Shown here piece after piece: positions 11,881 to 22,034 of a stretch of DNA of 64,000 bases. Location: positions 56,383 through 120,382 of the forward strand of contig JAIBEK010000042.1 in NCBI GenBank assembly GCA_019459145.1, in the 5' to 3' direction. The DNA comes from Arenimonas sp. (GTDB lineage: Bacteria > Pseudomonadota > Alphaproteobacteria > Rhizobiales > Rhizobiaceae). The notes beneath the pieces are model-generated. The model made no database searches. It had not been told where the DNA came from and saw only the letters and a program-made list of their open reading frames with translations. Numbering within the stretch: the stretch's first letter is position 1; every line of letters begins with the position of its first letter. The position numbers and the translations under genes were made by a program.

Positions 11881-13791
11881 ATGCAGGGCAATTATCAGGA
11901 AACCTATCAATCCTGGTTGGGCAACCCCGAGGGATTCTGGAAGGCCCAGGCGGAAAGGCTCGACTGGTTCAAGCCCGCCGACAAGGTATTCGATGCACAA
12001 GCCGGCGTTTATGGCCGCTGGTTCGCCGGTGCCGAGACCAATACCTGCCACAACTGTCTCGATCGCCATGTCGCGAGCGGCCGTGGCCCGCAGAAGGCGA
12101 TCATCTACGACAGCCCGATGACCGGGGCGAAACAGAGCTTCACCTATGACGAGGTGCTCGCCGAAGTGCAGGCGGTCGCGGCGGTCTTGAAGAACCATGG
12201 TATCGGCAAGGGCGATCGCGTCATCATCTACATGCCGATGATCCCGGAAGCGGTGTTTTCCATGCTCGCCTGCGCCCGCATCGGCGCGATCCACTCCGTG
12301 GTGTTCGGCGGTTTTGCCGCGCATGAGCTCGCGACCCGCATCGACGACTGCAATGCCAAGGCGGTGATCAGCGCCAGCTGCGGCCTGGAACCCGGACGTG
12401 TCGTTCCCTACAAGCCGCTTCTCGACCACGCCATCGACATGGCCCAGGTGAAGCCGGAATATTCCTTCGTCTTCCAGCGAGATCAGCACCACGCCCCGCT
12501 TCGCTACGAGCATGGCGACGTCGATCTCGCCAAGGCGGTCGAGGTCGAGAAGGTCAACGGCACCCAGGTCGCTTGCGAGCCCGTCGCGGCAACGGATCCG
12601 CTCTACATTCTCTACACGTCCGGCACGACCGGCCAGCCGAAGGGCGTCGTTCGCGACAATGGCGGCCACATGGTGGCGCTCGCCTGGACCATGGAGAACA
12701 TTTACGGGGTGAAGCCGGGCGAGGTCTTCTGGGCGGCGTCCGACATCGGCTGGGTGGTCGGCCATTCCTACATCGTCTATGCGCCGCTGCTGGCCGGCAA
12801 TACCACGATCCTGTTCGAGGGCAAGCCGGTCGGAACGCCGGATGCGGGCACCTTCTGGCGCGTCGTCGCCGAGCATGACGTCAAGGTTCTGTTCACCGCA
12901 CCGACCGCGTTTCGCGCCATCCGCCGCGACGACCCGGAGGGCGAATTCGTCCGCAAATACGACACGTCGGGTCTTCGCGCGCTGTTCCTCGCCGGGGAGC
13001 GCGCCGATACCGAAACCATCAAATGGGCGGAAAAGGTCCTCGATGTCCCGGTGATCGATCACTGGTGGCAGACGGAGACCGGCTGGCCGGTGGCCGCCAA
13101 CCCCGCCGGTCTCGGCCTGCTTCCGGTCAAATATGGTTCTCCGGCGGTCGCCATGCCGGGCTACGCGATCGAGGTGCTCGACGATGCCGGCCATTCCGTG
13201 CCGCGCGATACGCTCGGCAATATCGTCGTCAAGCTGCCACTGCCGCCCGGCTGCCTGGTTACCTTCTGGAATGCCGACGAACGCTTCCGTTCGGCCTGCC
13301 TCGAAGAATTCCCCGGCTACTACAAGACGGCCGATGCCGGCATCATCGACGAGGACGGCTATGTGTATGTCATGGCGCGCACCGACGACATCATCAACTG
13401 CGCCGGCCATCGCCTGTCGACGGGCGCCATGGAGGAAGTCTGCGCTATGCATCCGGATGTCGCCGAATGCGCCGTCATCGGCATCGCCGATGAGTTGAAG
13501 GGCCAGATCCCCTGCGGTTTCCTGGTGCTGAAGCACAACGTCAATCGCGACTTCAAGGTGATCGAGCGCGAGATCGTGCAGTTGGTGCGCGACGAGATCG
13601 GCCCGGTTGCCGCCTTCAAGAACGTGATGAATGTCGAGCGTCTGCCGAAGACCCGTTCCGGCAAGATCCTGCGCGGCACGATGCAGAAGATCGCCGACGG
13701 CATGCCGTGGAAAATGCCGGCCACGATCGACGATCCCGCGATCCTCGACGAGATCACCCTGGTGCTGAAACAGCACGGCATGGCCAAGTAA
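11881..13791 (+). CDS. prpE: Propionyl-CoA synthetase (PrpE-type acyl-CoA synthetase)
   Basis: An AMP-forming ligase that activates a short-chain acid, most likely propionate, to its CoA ester. The adenylate-forming motif YTSGTTGQPKG starts near residue 244, HWWQTETGWP is the A5-type motif, and [11 protein letters not shown] near residue 590 carries the C-terminal catalytic lysine that is a known acetylation target in this family. The N terminus with WLGNPEGFWKAQAERLDWFKP and its 636 residues fit PrpE better than acetyl-CoA synthetase (usually about 650). GGGAGGA precedes the start. A strong hairpin follows. Substrate choice is inferred from family resemblance. Confidence 0.88.
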   Translation: MQGNYQETYQSWLGNPEGFWKAQAERLDWFKPADKVFDAQAGVYGRWFAGAETNTCHNCLDRHVASGRGPQKAIIYDSPMTGAKQSFTYDEVLAEVQAVAAVLKNHGIGKGDRVIIYMPMIPEAVFSMLACARIGAIHSVVFGGFAAHELATRIDDCNAKAVISASCGLEPGRVVPYKPLLDHAIDMAQVKPEYSFVFQRDQHHAPLRYEHGDVDLAKAVEVEKVNGTQVACEPVAATDPLYILYTSGTTGQPKGVVRDNGGHMVALAWTMENIYGVKPGEVFWAASDIGWVVGHSYIVYAPLLAGNTTILFEGKPVGTPDAGTFWRVVAEHDVKVLFTAPTAFRAIRRDDPEGEFVRKYDTSGLRALFLAGERADTETIKWAEKVLDVPVIDHWWQTETGWPVAANPAGLGLLPVKYGSPAVAMPGYAIEVLDDAGHSVPRDTLGNIVVKLPLPPGCLVTFWNADERFRSACLEEFPGYYKTADAGIIDEDGYVYVMARTDDIINCAGHRLSTGAMEEVCAMHPDVAECAVIGIADELKGQIPCGFLVLKHNVNRDFKVIEREIVQLVRDEIGPVAAFKNVMNVERLPKTRSGKILRGTMQKIADGMPWKMPATIDDPAILDEITLVLKQHGMAK

Positions 13792-13806
13792 ACGCTGCGC
13801 AAACAA

Positions 13807-13839
13807 AAGCCCCGGTCAGCGATGGGCTGACCGGGGCTT
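13807..13839. terminator. Bidirectional terminator between prpE and trcR
   Basis: A 14-bp perfect stem (13807-13820 with 13826-13839) and a 5-base loop lie between two convergent genes. On the minus strand it is followed by TTTTGTTT, making it an excellent terminator for trcR; on the plus strand the T-run is weaker. Confidence 0.9.
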
Positions 13840-13862
13840 GCTTGTAGAATGCGATGCGTGGA

Positions 13863-14564
13863 TCAGAAGCGATCGTCTTCTTCGTCTTCGGTGCGATCCG
13901 ACTTCAACGACTGCAGCTTGGCGAAGACGGCGTTGGCGTCGATTTCCTTCTCCTCCTCCCGCTCGTAGCTGAAGCCGAGGTTCTCGGTCTCGCTGGCGGC
14001 CTGGAGCGTGGCGCCGAGCTCGGCGGCGGTCGGCAACGGACGGCCCTTGGAGGCCTTTTCCACTTCCATGTCGAGATCGATCTGGCTGCACAGGCCAAGC
14101 GTCACCGGATCCATCGGCGTCAGGTTGGTCGAGTTCCAGTGGGTACGATCGCGGATCTGCTCGATCGTCGACTTGGTCGTGCCGACGAGGCGCGAGATTT
14201 GCGCGTCCTTCAGTTCCGGATGGTTGCGCACCAGCCAGAGAATGGCGTTGGGGCGATCCTGGCGCTTGGAAACCGGGGTGTAGCGCGGGCCGCGGCGCTT
14301 GCTGTCGGGAACGCGAACCTTCGGCTCGGAAAGCTTCAGCTTGTAGTTGACGTCCTTTTCAGCCCTGGCGATTTCATCGCGCGAAAGCTGGCCGGTGGCG
14401 ATCGGATCGAGACCCTTGATGCCCTGCGCTGCTTCGCCGTCCGCAATCGCCTTCACCTCGAGCGGGTGGAGCTTGCAGAACTGCGCGATCTGGTCGAATG
14501 ACAGCGCGGTGTTGTCGACCAGCCATACGGCCGTCGCCTTCGGCATGAGCAATGTCTGAGCCAT
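13863..14564 (-). CDS. trcR: DUF1013 protein, cell-cycle transcriptional regulator TrcR
   Basis: An alphaproteobacterial DUF1013 protein of the TrcR type, a DNA-binding regulator linked to cell-cycle transcription. MAQTLLMPKATAVWLVDNTALSFDQIA is the typical N terminus. A second helix-turn-helix-like stretch is PNAILWLVRNHPELKDAQISRLVGTTKSTI, followed by EQIRDRTHWNS. The C-terminal tail is very acidic. I start at ATG 14564 (233 residues); the longer in-frame extension looks non-homologous. It ends at a strong terminator and shares a 237-bp divergent promoter region with acsA. Confidence 0.9.
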   Translation of the reverse strand: MAQTLLMPKATAVWLVDNTALSFDQIAQFCKLHPLEVKAIADGEAAQGIKGLDPIATGQLSRDEIARAEKDVNYKLKLSEPKVRVPDSKRRGPRYTPVSKRQDRPNAILWLVRNHPELKDAQISRLVGTTKSTIEQIRDRTHWNSTNLTPMDPVTLGLCSQIDLDMEVEKASKGRPLPTAAELGATLQAASETENLGFSYEREEEKEIDANAVFAKLQSLKSDRTEDEEDDRF

Positions 14565-14700
14565 GGAAACAATCCTTCTCTGCGTCCGCGCCGGGAGCCG
14601 CGGGCCGTGGGTCTCAACCACAATTTCCGGAAATCAACGGCTATATATCTCCAAAAGACGACGAATGCAATTCACCTGCTTACGAATGACCTTTGTCTAA

Positions 14701-14728
14701 TTGCTGTAGCCTCTTTAGCTGCTATGAA
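14701..14728 (+). promoter_or_regulatory. Candidate sigma70 promoter for acsA
   Basis: TTGCTG (14701-14706) and TATGAA (14723-14728) are separated by 16 bp, 73 bp before the acsA start. It lies in the trcR/acsA divergent region. Assigned by inspection only. Confidence 0.4.
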
Positions 14729-14801
14729 TACCGCACAGGGGTCTCGGGAGGAGTGCCCGCGGCCTGAAGACTAGTTGGCGCGTCAACATGAGGAGGTGTT
14801 C

Positions 14802-16754
14802 ATGTCAGCCAAAATCTATCCGGTGCTCAAATCGGCCAAGAGCCGTGCCCTGATCGACAAGGACAAGTACCAGCGCTGGTACGAAGAGAGCATCGAGAAC
14901 CCGGAAAAGTTCTGGGACAAGCATGGCAAGCGGATCGACTGGTTCAAGCCTTATAGCAAGGTGAAGAACACCAATTTCAAGGGCAAGGTTTCGATCAAGT
15001 GGTATGAGGACGGCCTTACCAACGTCTCCTACAACTGCATCGACCGGCACCTGAAAACCCATGGTGAGCGCACCGCGATCATCTGGGAAGGTGACAATCC
15101 CTACATCGACAAGAAGATCACCTACAACCAGCTGTATGACAATGTCTGCCGCCTGGCCAACGTGCTGAAGGATCAGGGCGTCAAGAAGGGCGACCGCGTC
15201 ACGATCTACATGCCGATGATCCCGGAAGCGGCCTATGCGATGCTCGCCTGCGCCCGCATCGGCGCGATCCATTCGGTGGTGTTCGGCGGCTTCTCGCCCG
15301 AGGCGCTCGCCGGCCGTATCGTCGACTGCGAATCGACCTTCGTGATCACCTGCGACGAGGGTCTGCGCGGCGGCAAGCCGGTGCCGCTCAAGGAAAACAC
15401 CGATACCGCGATCGATATCGCCGCCAAGCAGTATGTGATCGTCAACAAGGTTCTGGTCGTGCGCCGGACCGGCGGCAAGACCGGCTGGGCGCCGGGCCGC
15501 GACCTCTGGTATCATGAAGAAACCGCCAAGGCGAAACCGGACTGCCCGCCCGTCAAGATGAAGGCGGAGGATCCGCTGTTCATCCTCTACACCTCGGGCT
15601 CGACCGGCAAGCCGAAGGGCGTGGTTCACACCACCGGCGGCTATCTCGTCTATGCGTCGATGACCCACGAATATGTCTTCGACTACAAGGACGGCGAAAT
15701 CTACTGGTGCACGGCCGATGTCGGCTGGGTCACCGGCCATTCCTACATCGTCTACGGGCCGCTCGCCAACTGCGCGACGACGGTGATGTTTGAAGGGGTG
15801 CCGAATTTCCCGGACCAGGGTCGCTTCTGGGAAATCATCGACAAGCACAAGGTTAATGTCTTCTATACCGCGCCGACCGCGATCCGCTCGCTGATGGGGG
15901 CCGGCGACCAGTTCGTCAAGCGCTCGTCGCGTTCCTCGTTGCGGCTGCTCGGTTCGGTCGGCGAGCCGATCAATCCGGAAGCCTGGGAATGGTATTACAA
16001 CACCGTTGGCGAGCAGAAATCGCCGATCGTCGATACCTGGTGGCAGACGGAGACCGGCGGCATCCTGATCTCGCCGCTACCGGGCGCGACCGATCTCAAG
16101 CCCGGCTCGGCCACCCTGCCCTTCTTCGGCGTCAAGCCGCAGTTGGTCGACAGCGAGGGCAACGTGCTGGAGGGCGCCGCCGACGGCAATCTCTGCATCA
16201 TCGACAGCTGGCCGGGTCAGGCGCGCTCGATCTATGGCGATCACCATCGCTTCGCCGAGACCTATTTCTCCACCTACAAGGGGAAGTATTTCACCGGTGA
16301 CGGCTGCCGCCGCGACGAAGACGGCTATTACTGGATCACCGGCCGCGTCGACGACGTGCTCAACGTATCCGGTCACCGTCTCGGCACGGCCGAAGTGGAA
16401 TCGGCACTCGTGTCGCACCATTTCGTCTCGGAGGCCGCGGTCGTGGGCTATCCGCACGGCATCAAGGGCCAGGGCATCTATTGCTATGTCACGCTGATGT
16501 CCGAGCATGAGGGCGACGAGGCGCTTCGCCAGGAACTGATCAAGCACGTCCGCGCCGAGATCGGTCCGATCGCGAGCCCGGACAAGATTCAGTTCGCCCC
16601 AGGCCTGCCGAAGACCCGCTCCGGCAAGATCATGCGCCGTATCCTGCGCAAGATCGCCGAGGACGATTTCGGCGCGCTCGGTGATACCTCTACGCTGGCC
16701 GATCCGGGCGTCGTCGACGACCTGATCGCCAACCGGCAAAACAGGGGCGCCTGA
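14802..16754 (+). CDS. acsA: Acetyl-CoA synthetase
   Basis: AMP-forming acetate-CoA ligase, making acetyl-CoA from acetate, ATP and CoA. It has 650 residues, the standard length. [11 protein letters not shown] begins near residue 262, [10 protein letters not shown] is the A5 motif, and [11 protein letters not shown] near 603 holds the lysine that is acetylated to inactivate the enzyme in many bacteria. AGGAGGTG at 14791-14798 places the ATG at 14802. Together with prpE it forms a pair of related acyl-CoA synthetases flanking trcR. A terminator follows. Confidence 0.97.
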   Translation: MSAKIYPVLKSAKSRALIDKDKYQRWYEESIENPEKFWDKHGKRIDWFKPYSKVKNTNFKGKVSIKWYEDGLTNVSYNCIDRHLKTHGERTAIIWEGDNPYIDKKITYNQLYDNVCRLANVLKDQGVKKGDRVTIYMPMIPEAAYAMLACARIGAIHSVVFGGFSPEALAGRIVDCESTFVITCDEGLRGGKPVPLKENTDTAIDIAAKQYVIVNKVLVVRRTGGKTGWAPGRDLWYHEETAKAKPDCPPVKMKAEDPLFILYTSGSTGKPKGVVHTTGGYLVYASMTHEYVFDYKDGEIYWCTADVGWVTGHSYIVYGPLANCATTVMFEGVPNFPDQGRFWEIIDKHKVNVFYTAPTAIRSLMGAGDQFVKRSSRSSLRLLGSVGEPINPEAWEWYYNTVGEQKSPIVDTWWQTETGGILISPLPGATDLKPGSATLPFFGVKPQLVDSEGNVLEGAADGNLCIIDSWPGQARSIYGDHHRFAETYFSTYKGKYFTGDGCRRDEDGYYWITGRVDDVLNVSGHRLGTAEVESALVSHHFVSEAAVVGYPHGIKGQGIYCYVTLMSEHEGDEALRQELIKHVRAEIGPIASPDKIQFAPGLPKTRSGKIMRRILRKIAEDDFGALGDTSTLADPGVVDDLIANRQNRGA

Positions 16755-16776
16755 CGCTCCTGCCACGGCAAACCAG

Positions 16777-16807
16777 AAGGCCTCTCCGTTCCCTCGGAGG
16801 GGCCTTT
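16777..16807 (+). terminator. Terminator after acsA
   Basis: Stem AAGGCCTCTCCG / CGGAGGGGCCTT (one G-U-type pair) with a 6-base loop, followed by a short T-run. It starts 22 bp after the acsA stop. Confidence 0.75.
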
Positions 16808-16872
16808 GCCGTTTGAAGCCTCAACAGTCGTGTCCCCGATCAGCGACAGCAAGTGCTTGTGTCGGGCCGCGT

Positions 16873-17346
16873 TCAGGAGCAGGTAGCGGTCTTCTTTCGC
16901 CCACCCCGGTAGGGATTGACCAGGCCGGCGGAGAGCAGGGCGGCGGCCGGATCGCTGCCGTCGGCAAGGGTGAGCGCCGCGACGACGCGGCCGTAATACT
17001 TGTCGCCCGAAATGTCGGTGAGCGCGACCACGGGCGATGCCTTCAACAACTCGGTGAGGATGGACTGGGCCTCCAGTGCCGCGCTGCGGACGGCCGGGCA
17101 GCGCGATTTCAGCTCCGGCGCATCGATTCCGCGCAAACGAACATAGGTCTTCACCTGATGGTCGGGCCAGGGCATGGCGCTCACCAGCACCGTGTCTCCG
17201 TCGATCACCCGGATCAGTTCGGCCGCGACCGGACCGGCGATCTTCTCGGCGGCCTCGCCATGGCGCACGAAATGCATCGTGATCAGCACGGCGAGCAGGA
17301 TGCATGTTGCGAGAGACGGATGACGATTGCGCATGATATGGAACAT
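16873..17346 (-). CDS. Secreted thermonuclease-family (SNase-like) protein
   Basis: A staphylococcal-nuclease-fold protein, probably exported. The N terminus is basic then hydrophobic (SLATCILLAVLITMHFV) ending near GEAAEK, a likely signal peptide. The SNase core is visible: VIDGDTVLV, RLRGIDAPELKSRC and YYGRVVAAL, which carry the expected calcium-site aspartates and catalytic arginines. About 157 residues. The start is uncertain (ATG 17346 with AGGA upstream, or ATG 17334). Whether it still cleaves nucleic acid, and its role, are not shown by context. Confidence 0.8.
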   Translation of the reverse strand: MFHIMRNRHPSLATCILLAVLITMHFVRHGEAAEKIAGPVAAELIRVIDGDTVLVSAMPWPDHQVKTYVRLRGIDAPELKSRCPAVRSAALEAQSILTELLKASPVVALTDISGDKYYGRVVAALTLADGSDPAAALLSAGLVNPYRGGRKKTATCS

Positions 17347-17386
17347 ATTCCTATAATGCGCGCTTATCAATAGGCTTTTATTCAGA

Positions 17387-17620
17387 TCAGAAGTCGATCG
17401 CCCGACCCTTGATCTCCCAGTCGCCGAAGCGGGCCGGATCGGCGCCGCCGCGTCCGCCGATTTCCGGCGCGGGGTCCGCCTTCTGCTCGGTCTTGCGGCG
17501 TTCCTCGGCCTCGGCCAGGGCGCGCTTCGCCGCCTCGGTCAGCGGCTTGCGCGGCGGCTGTTCGGTCGTCGCGGCGTCCGGTGCGGTCCGTAGATTGTCG
17601 TTGTCGGCGTTTGCGCTCAT
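17387..17620 (-). CDS. DUF1674 protein, SDHAF4-like succinate dehydrogenase assembly factor
   Basis: A 77-residue protein whose C terminus, [25 protein letters not shown], is the DUF1674 signature shared with the eukaryotic SDH assembly factor SDHAF4. The N-terminal half is low-complexity and charged ([17 protein letters not shown]). A role in maturing flavinylated succinate dehydrogenase is inferred from the family. It is divergent from htpX. Confidence 0.85.
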   Translation of the reverse strand: MSANADNDNLRTAPDAATTEQPPRKPLTEAAKRALAEAEERRKTEQKADPAPEIGGRGGADPARFGDWEIKGRAIDF

Positions 17621-17728
17621 GTCCGATTCATTCCGGCGATCATTGAAACTTGGCTGGGGCAATTTACATCTAGTGCAGTCCGGCGCGCCAACCAAGCCGT
17701 GAATTGTTCCTGCCGACGGAGAGAAGCG

Positions 17729-18691
17729 ATGAATATGATGCGTACCGCCATGCTGCTCGCCTTCATGACGGCCCTGTTCATGGGGGTCGGCTACCTGATC
17801 GGCGGCCAGACCGGCATGCTGATCGCCTTCGTCGTTGCCGCCGGCATGAATTTCTTCTCCTACTGGAATTCCGACCGCATGGTGTTGTCCGCCTATCATG
17901 CCCAGGAGGTCGACGAGAGTACCGCTCCAGAGTTCTATCGCATGGTCCGCGATCTCTCGGCCAATACGGGCCTGCCCATGCCGCGGGTCTATGTCTTCGA
18001 CAACCCGCAACCGAATGCGTTTGCCACCGGCCGCAACCCGCAGAACGCGGCCGTTGCCGCCTCGACCGGCCTTCTCCAGCGTCTCACGCCGGAGGAGGTG
18101 GCCGGCGTCATGGCGCATGAACTGGCGCATGTCGAAAATCGTGATACGCTGACCATGACGGTGACGGCGACGCTCGCCGGTGCGATCTCCATGCTGTCGA
18201 ACTTCGCCTTCCTGTTCGGCGGCAATCGCGACGACCGCAACAATCCGCTCGGCTTCGTCGGCGTGCTGATCGCCATGATCGTAGCGCCGCTGGCGGCCAT
18301 GCTGGTGCAGATGGCGATAAGCCGGACCCGCGAATATGCTGCCGACCGGCGTGGCGCCGAGATCTGCGGCAATCCCCGCTGGCTGGCTTCCGCCCTGGCG
18401 AAGATCGCCGGTGACGCCTCGCATATCGAAAACGACGACGCCGAGCGCAATCCGGCGACGGCCCATATGTTCATCATCAATCCGCTCTCCGGCCAGCGCA
18501 TGGACAACCTGTTTTCCACCCATCCCAACACGGAAAACCGGATTGCCGCCCTGCTCGACATGCAGGAAAGCGCAACTGGGGGATCGACGCGGCCGGAACG
18601 CACTGCTAATGCGCCACGTAAGGCGCGTTCCGTCCCGAACACCGGGTGGGGTCGCGGCGGCTCCGAACCACCCAAGGGTCCATGGTCTTGA
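17729..18691 (+). CDS. htpX: Membrane zinc metalloprotease HtpX
   Basis: HtpX is an M48 zinc protease of the inner membrane involved in membrane-protein quality control. HELAH at residues 130-134 holds the zinc ligands and catalytic glutamate; EYAAD near 200 supplies the third ligand. Two N-terminal hydrophobic segments ([20 protein letters not shown] and [15 protein letters not shown]) and further ones after HEXXH are visible. The C-terminal tail is Pro/Gly/Arg-rich. ATG 17729 gives 320 residues. It overlaps rsmB by 10 bases. Confidence 0.96.
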   Translation: MNMMRTAMLLAFMTALFMGVGYLIGGQTGMLIAFVVAAGMNFFSYWNSDRMVLSAYHAQEVDESTAPEFYRMVRDLSANTGLPMPRVYVFDNPQPNAFATGRNPQNAAVAASTGLLQRLTPEEVAGVMAHELAHVENRDTLTMTVTATLAGAISMLSNFAFLFGGNRDDRNNPLGFVGVLIAMIVAPLAAMLVQMAISRTREYAADRRGAEICGNPRWLASALAKIAGDASHIENDDAERNPATAHMFIINPLSGQRMDNLFSTHPNTENRIAALLDMQESATGGSTRPERTANAPRKARSVPNTGWGRGGSEPPKGPWS

Positions 18692-20073
18692 ACGACGAGA
18701 AATCGCGCGGAAAATCGAAGAATTTCAAAGCCGGACGACCTGCAGGTTCGGCTCGGCGGACTGACCTCGCCGAAAAGGCCGGGCTCGATGCGCGCATTGC
18801 CGCGACCAAGATCCTCGGCGCGGTGCTCGACAAGAAGACATCGCTCGACGGCATGCTGGATGCCGAACATGGCAACCCTGCGGTTCGCGATCTCTCTGAA
18901 GCCGACCGTGCGCTGGTGCGGGCCATCCTGCACAGCGCGCTCAGGCACCTTCCCCGCATCGAGGCGATCCTCGACAGCCTGCTCGATACGCCGCTGCCGG
19001 AGGGCGCCCGTTCGCTCAAGCACCTGTTGATCATCGCGGCCGCGCAGATGCTCTATCTCGATGTTCCGGATCATTCGGCCGTCGATCTCGCCGTCGAACA
19101 GGCAAACCGGGATCCGCGCAATCGCCGTTTCGCCAAGCTGGTCAATGCACTCCTGCGCCGGATCGGCCGCGAGAAGGATGCGCTTCTTGCAAGCGTTGCC
19201 TCGCTTCCCTGCCTCCCGACCTGGTTCCTCGAGCGACTGACGACTATCTACGGGCGCGAAACAGCGCTCGCCATCGCCGAAGCCCAGCTGCAACCGGCGG
19301 CCATCGACCTGACGGTCAAGCAGGATGCTGCGCTCTGGGCGGAGAAGCTGAACGGCAAGGTGCTGCCGACCGGCAGCGTGCGGCTGGAAAAGTTCCGTGG
19401 CGCCATCCCGGCGCTCGACGGGTTCGACGAAGGCGCATGGTGGGTCCAGGACGCGGCAGCGGCGATCCCGGCCAGGCTATTTGGTGACATTCGTGGCAAA
19501 CGCGTCGCCGATCTGTGCGCGGCGCCCGGCGGCAAGACCGCCCAGCTTATTGCCCTGGGCGCCGAAGTGACCGCCGTCGAGCAGTCACAGTCGCGCCTGA
19601 AAAGGCTCGAGGGTAATCTGGCCCGTCTCGGCTTGGAAGCCGATTGCGTACTGGCCAGCCTGCTCGACTTTCGCCCCGAGCAAGCCTTCGACGCCGTTCT
19701 GCTCGATGCGCCCTGTTCGTCGACCGGCACCATGCGTCGCCATCCGGACGTGCCATGGACCAAGGGTCCGGCCGATATCGCCAAGCTGGCGGAACTCCAG
19801 GAACGCCTGTTGCGCCATGCCCTGACGCTGGTTGGTCCAGGCGGCGTGGTGGTCTTTTCCAATTGCTCGCTGGACCCGCTGGAGGGTGAGGACATGGTGG
19901 CCCGTGTGCTGGCCGATTGTCCGGATTTCCGGCGTGTCGAGATGAAAGCTTCCGACTGGCCCGGTCTCGAACAGGCCATCACCCCGCGCGGCGAAATCCG
20001 CACGACCCCGGCCATGCTGGCCGCAGACGGTGGCCTTGACGGCTTTTATGCTTGCGTCATCGCTAAAATTTAA
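18682..20073 (+). CDS. rsmB: 16S rRNA (cytosine-967-C5)-methyltransferase RsmB family
   Basis: SAM-dependent rRNA m5C methyltransferase. The N-terminal NusB-like helical domain (about residues 35-175, including [31 protein letters not shown]) is followed by the catalytic domain: [13 protein letters not shown] near 277, [15 protein letters not shown] near 343, and [12 protein letters not shown] near 393 with the candidate nucleophilic cysteine. ATG 18682 lies within the end of htpX and gives 463 residues. The basic N-terminal tail ([13 protein letters not shown]) is alphaproteobacterial in style. Confidence 0.93.
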   Translation: MVLNDEKSRGKSKNFKAGRPAGSARRTDLAEKAGLDARIAATKILGAVLDKKTSLDGMLDAEHGNPAVRDLSEADRALVRAILHSALRHLPRIEAILDSLLDTPLPEGARSLKHLLIIAAAQMLYLDVPDHSAVDLAVEQANRDPRNRRFAKLVNALLRRIGREKDALLASVASLPCLPTWFLERLTTIYGRETALAIAEAQLQPAAIDLTVKQDAALWAEKLNGKVLPTGSVRLEKFRGAIPALDGFDEGAWWVQDAAAAIPARLFGDIRGKRVADLCAAPGGKTAQLIALGAEVTAVEQSQSRLKRLEGNLARLGLEADCVLASLLDFRPEQAFDAVLLDAPCSSTGTMRRHPDVPWTKGPADIAKLAELQERLLRHALTLVGPGGVVVFSNCSLDPLEGEDMVARVLADCPDFRRVEMKASDWPGLEQAITPRGEIRTTPAMLAADGGLDGFYACVIAKI

Positions 20074-20261
20074 CGGAAATTTCACCGGAATTGTTAGACT
20101 TTGAGGGAATGCGCGGTCGTCGGCTCGTCGGGCAGGTGCTGCGACGACAGGTTGACGGACAGGATCCGAACAAAGAGGCGGACGATGGGGCGGATCGGGA
20201 CGCGACGGCCATGCACGGCGTCCGCCCCGGATCGGTCCCAGCGTCACGGCTTGGAAAGACG

Positions 20262-21938
20262 ATGCGACTGACGCAACGCCAGAGGCTGGTCTATCTCTAT
20301 CTCGCGGAAACATCCCGACGGGTGCTCCGCAGCCTGGCGCCGCCACGGGCGTTGGCGGTCGGTCTGCCGGGCGCCGTGCCGCACCGGCTGATCGTCGCCC
20401 CAACCGATCTGCGTGCCGTCGATCCCTTCGTCGCCGAAGAAATCTACCAGGGTCGCTTTCCCCTGGCCGGGCGGGTTCTCGACGCGGGAAGCCAGTCGCC
20501 TTTCCTGCTGGAACTGCCCTCCTATCATTTCGCCGTCCGGCTGCACGCCTTCTCCTGGCTGCGCCACATCCGCTCCGACAAGAGCAGCGCCGCCTGTGCC
20601 AATGCCCGGGCCCTGGTCGATGACTGGATCGAGCTGCATGGCTCGCGGATCGACGGGGTGGCCTGGGAAGTGGATGTGATCGCTCAGCGGATCATCGCCT
20701 GGCTTTCCCATTCGACCGTCGTGCTTCAGGATGCCGAAAGCGGTTTCTACCGACGTTTTCTCGGCAGTCTTTCCTTCCAGGTCCGCTATCTGCGTCGCTG
20801 TGCGCGATATGCGCCGGCAGGGCTTCCGCGTTTCAGGCTGCGCATTGCCCTTGCCATGGCTTCGATCTCGATGGAGGCGCGGGCCTCTGCAATCCGGCGG
20901 GCCGCGCGCGAACTCGATCGTGAGATAGATCGGCAGATCCTCCCCGATGGCGGGCATGTGTCACGCAATCCGCAAGCCGCCGTCGACCTGCTGTTCGATC
21001 TGCTGCCGCTCAGGCAGACCTATATCAATCTCGGCCACGACGTTCCGGTGAAACTGATCCCGGCGATCGACCGCATGTATCCGGCCATTCGCTTCTTCCG
21101 TCATCAGAGTGGCGATCTCGCCCTGTTCAACGGGGCGAGCTCGACGCTGGCCAACGACCTGATGTCCGTGCTGCGCTATGACGAAACGGCCGGCCAGCCG
21201 TTCAAGGCCCTGCCCCATTCGCAATATCATCGCATGGCGGCGGGCGGCACGGTTCTGCTGGTCGATACCGGTCTGCCGATTTCCGCCGAACTGTCCCGAA
21301 CCGCCCATGCCGGTTGCCTGTCGTTCGAGCTTTCTTCCGGACGCCACCGTTTCATCATCAACAGCGGCCTACCGCGCTTTGCCGGCGAAAAGCTCAGGCA
21401 ATTGGCGCGCACCACGGCCGCCCATTCGACCGTGTGCATCGGCACGGCCTCTTCCGCGCGGTTCTCCACCTCCGACTATCTCGGTCCGGTCATGGTCGCG
21501 GGCGTGTCGAAGGTCGATGTTTCGCGCCAGACCGGACCCGATGCGAGCGACCGCCTGTGCGCCAGCCATGACGGCTATCTCGGCAAGTTTGGCATGCTGC
21601 ACGAACGCGAGATCCGTATTAACGAGGCGGGCAACAAGATCGCCGGGCGCGACCGGTTCCTCAAGCCGGATGGCACACCGTGCACCGACGCCCCGGCCGA
21701 ACCAGCGATTGCGCGTTTCCACATTCATCCGGCCATCACGCTCGAGCGCATCGATGAGCGCCGGGTGCGGCTGCTGGCCCAGGACGGCGAGAGCTGGACG
21801 TTTTCCATTCCGGCTGGGGACCTTGCGATCGGCGAGGACGTGTTCTTCGCCGATGCCTCCGGGGTGCGACCCTCGCAACAGCTGGAAGTGGCCTTCCAGG
21901 GCCCGGAAATACGCTGGTTTCTCGCCCATCACGCATAG
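20262..21938 (+). CDS. Heparinase II/III family protein
   Basis: A protein of the heparinase II/III-like polysaccharide lyase family, common next to purH/rsmB in Rhizobiaceae. The N-terminal part is helical (toroid-like; FLLELPSYHFAVRLHAFSWLRH, WEVDVIAQRIIAWLSH) and the C-terminal half, from about residue 330, is beta-rich with SQYHRMAAGGTVLLVDTG and AHSTVCIG, typical of the family. No signal peptide is visible. The start is uncertain: ATG 20262 gives 558 residues, but an upstream frame stays open. The substrate is unknown; do not read the family name as proof of heparin cleavage. Confidence 0.85.
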   Translation: MRLTQRQRLVYLYLAETSRRVLRSLAPPRALAVGLPGAVPHRLIVAPTDLRAVDPFVAEEIYQGRFPLAGRVLDAGSQSPFLLELPSYHFAVRLHAFSWLRHIRSDKSSAACANARALVDDWIELHGSRIDGVAWEVDVIAQRIIAWLSHSTVVLQDAESGFYRRFLGSLSFQVRYLRRCARYAPAGLPRFRLRIALAMASISMEARASAIRRAARELDREIDRQILPDGGHVSRNPQAAVDLLFDLLPLRQTYINLGHDVPVKLIPAIDRMYPAIRFFRHQSGDLALFNGASSTLANDLMSVLRYDETAGQPFKALPHSQYHRMAAGGTVLLVDTGLPISAELSRTAHAGCLSFELSSGRHRFIINSGLPRFAGEKLRQLARTTAAHSTVCIGTASSARFSTSDYLGPVMVAGVSKVDVSRQTGPDASDRLCASHDGYLGKFGMLHEREIRINEAGNKIAGRDRFLKPDGTPCTDAPAEPAIARFHIHPAITLERIDERRVRLLAQDGESWTFSIPAGDLAIGEDVFFADASGVRPSQQLEVAFQGPEIRWFLAHHA

Positions 21939-22034
21939 AATGGTTCCATCCTCCGGTCAGCTGTGCTAGGCGGCGGCATCGCGCTCGCGATCTCCCATAT
22001 GAAGCGGCGCGGCAGATCAGATCGGAGCAGAACC

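Noticed and set aside
11560..13806. A 748-codon minus-strand frame opposite prpE
   Set aside because: Shadow of a well-supported coding gene; low-complexity His/Arg/Asp-rich translation.
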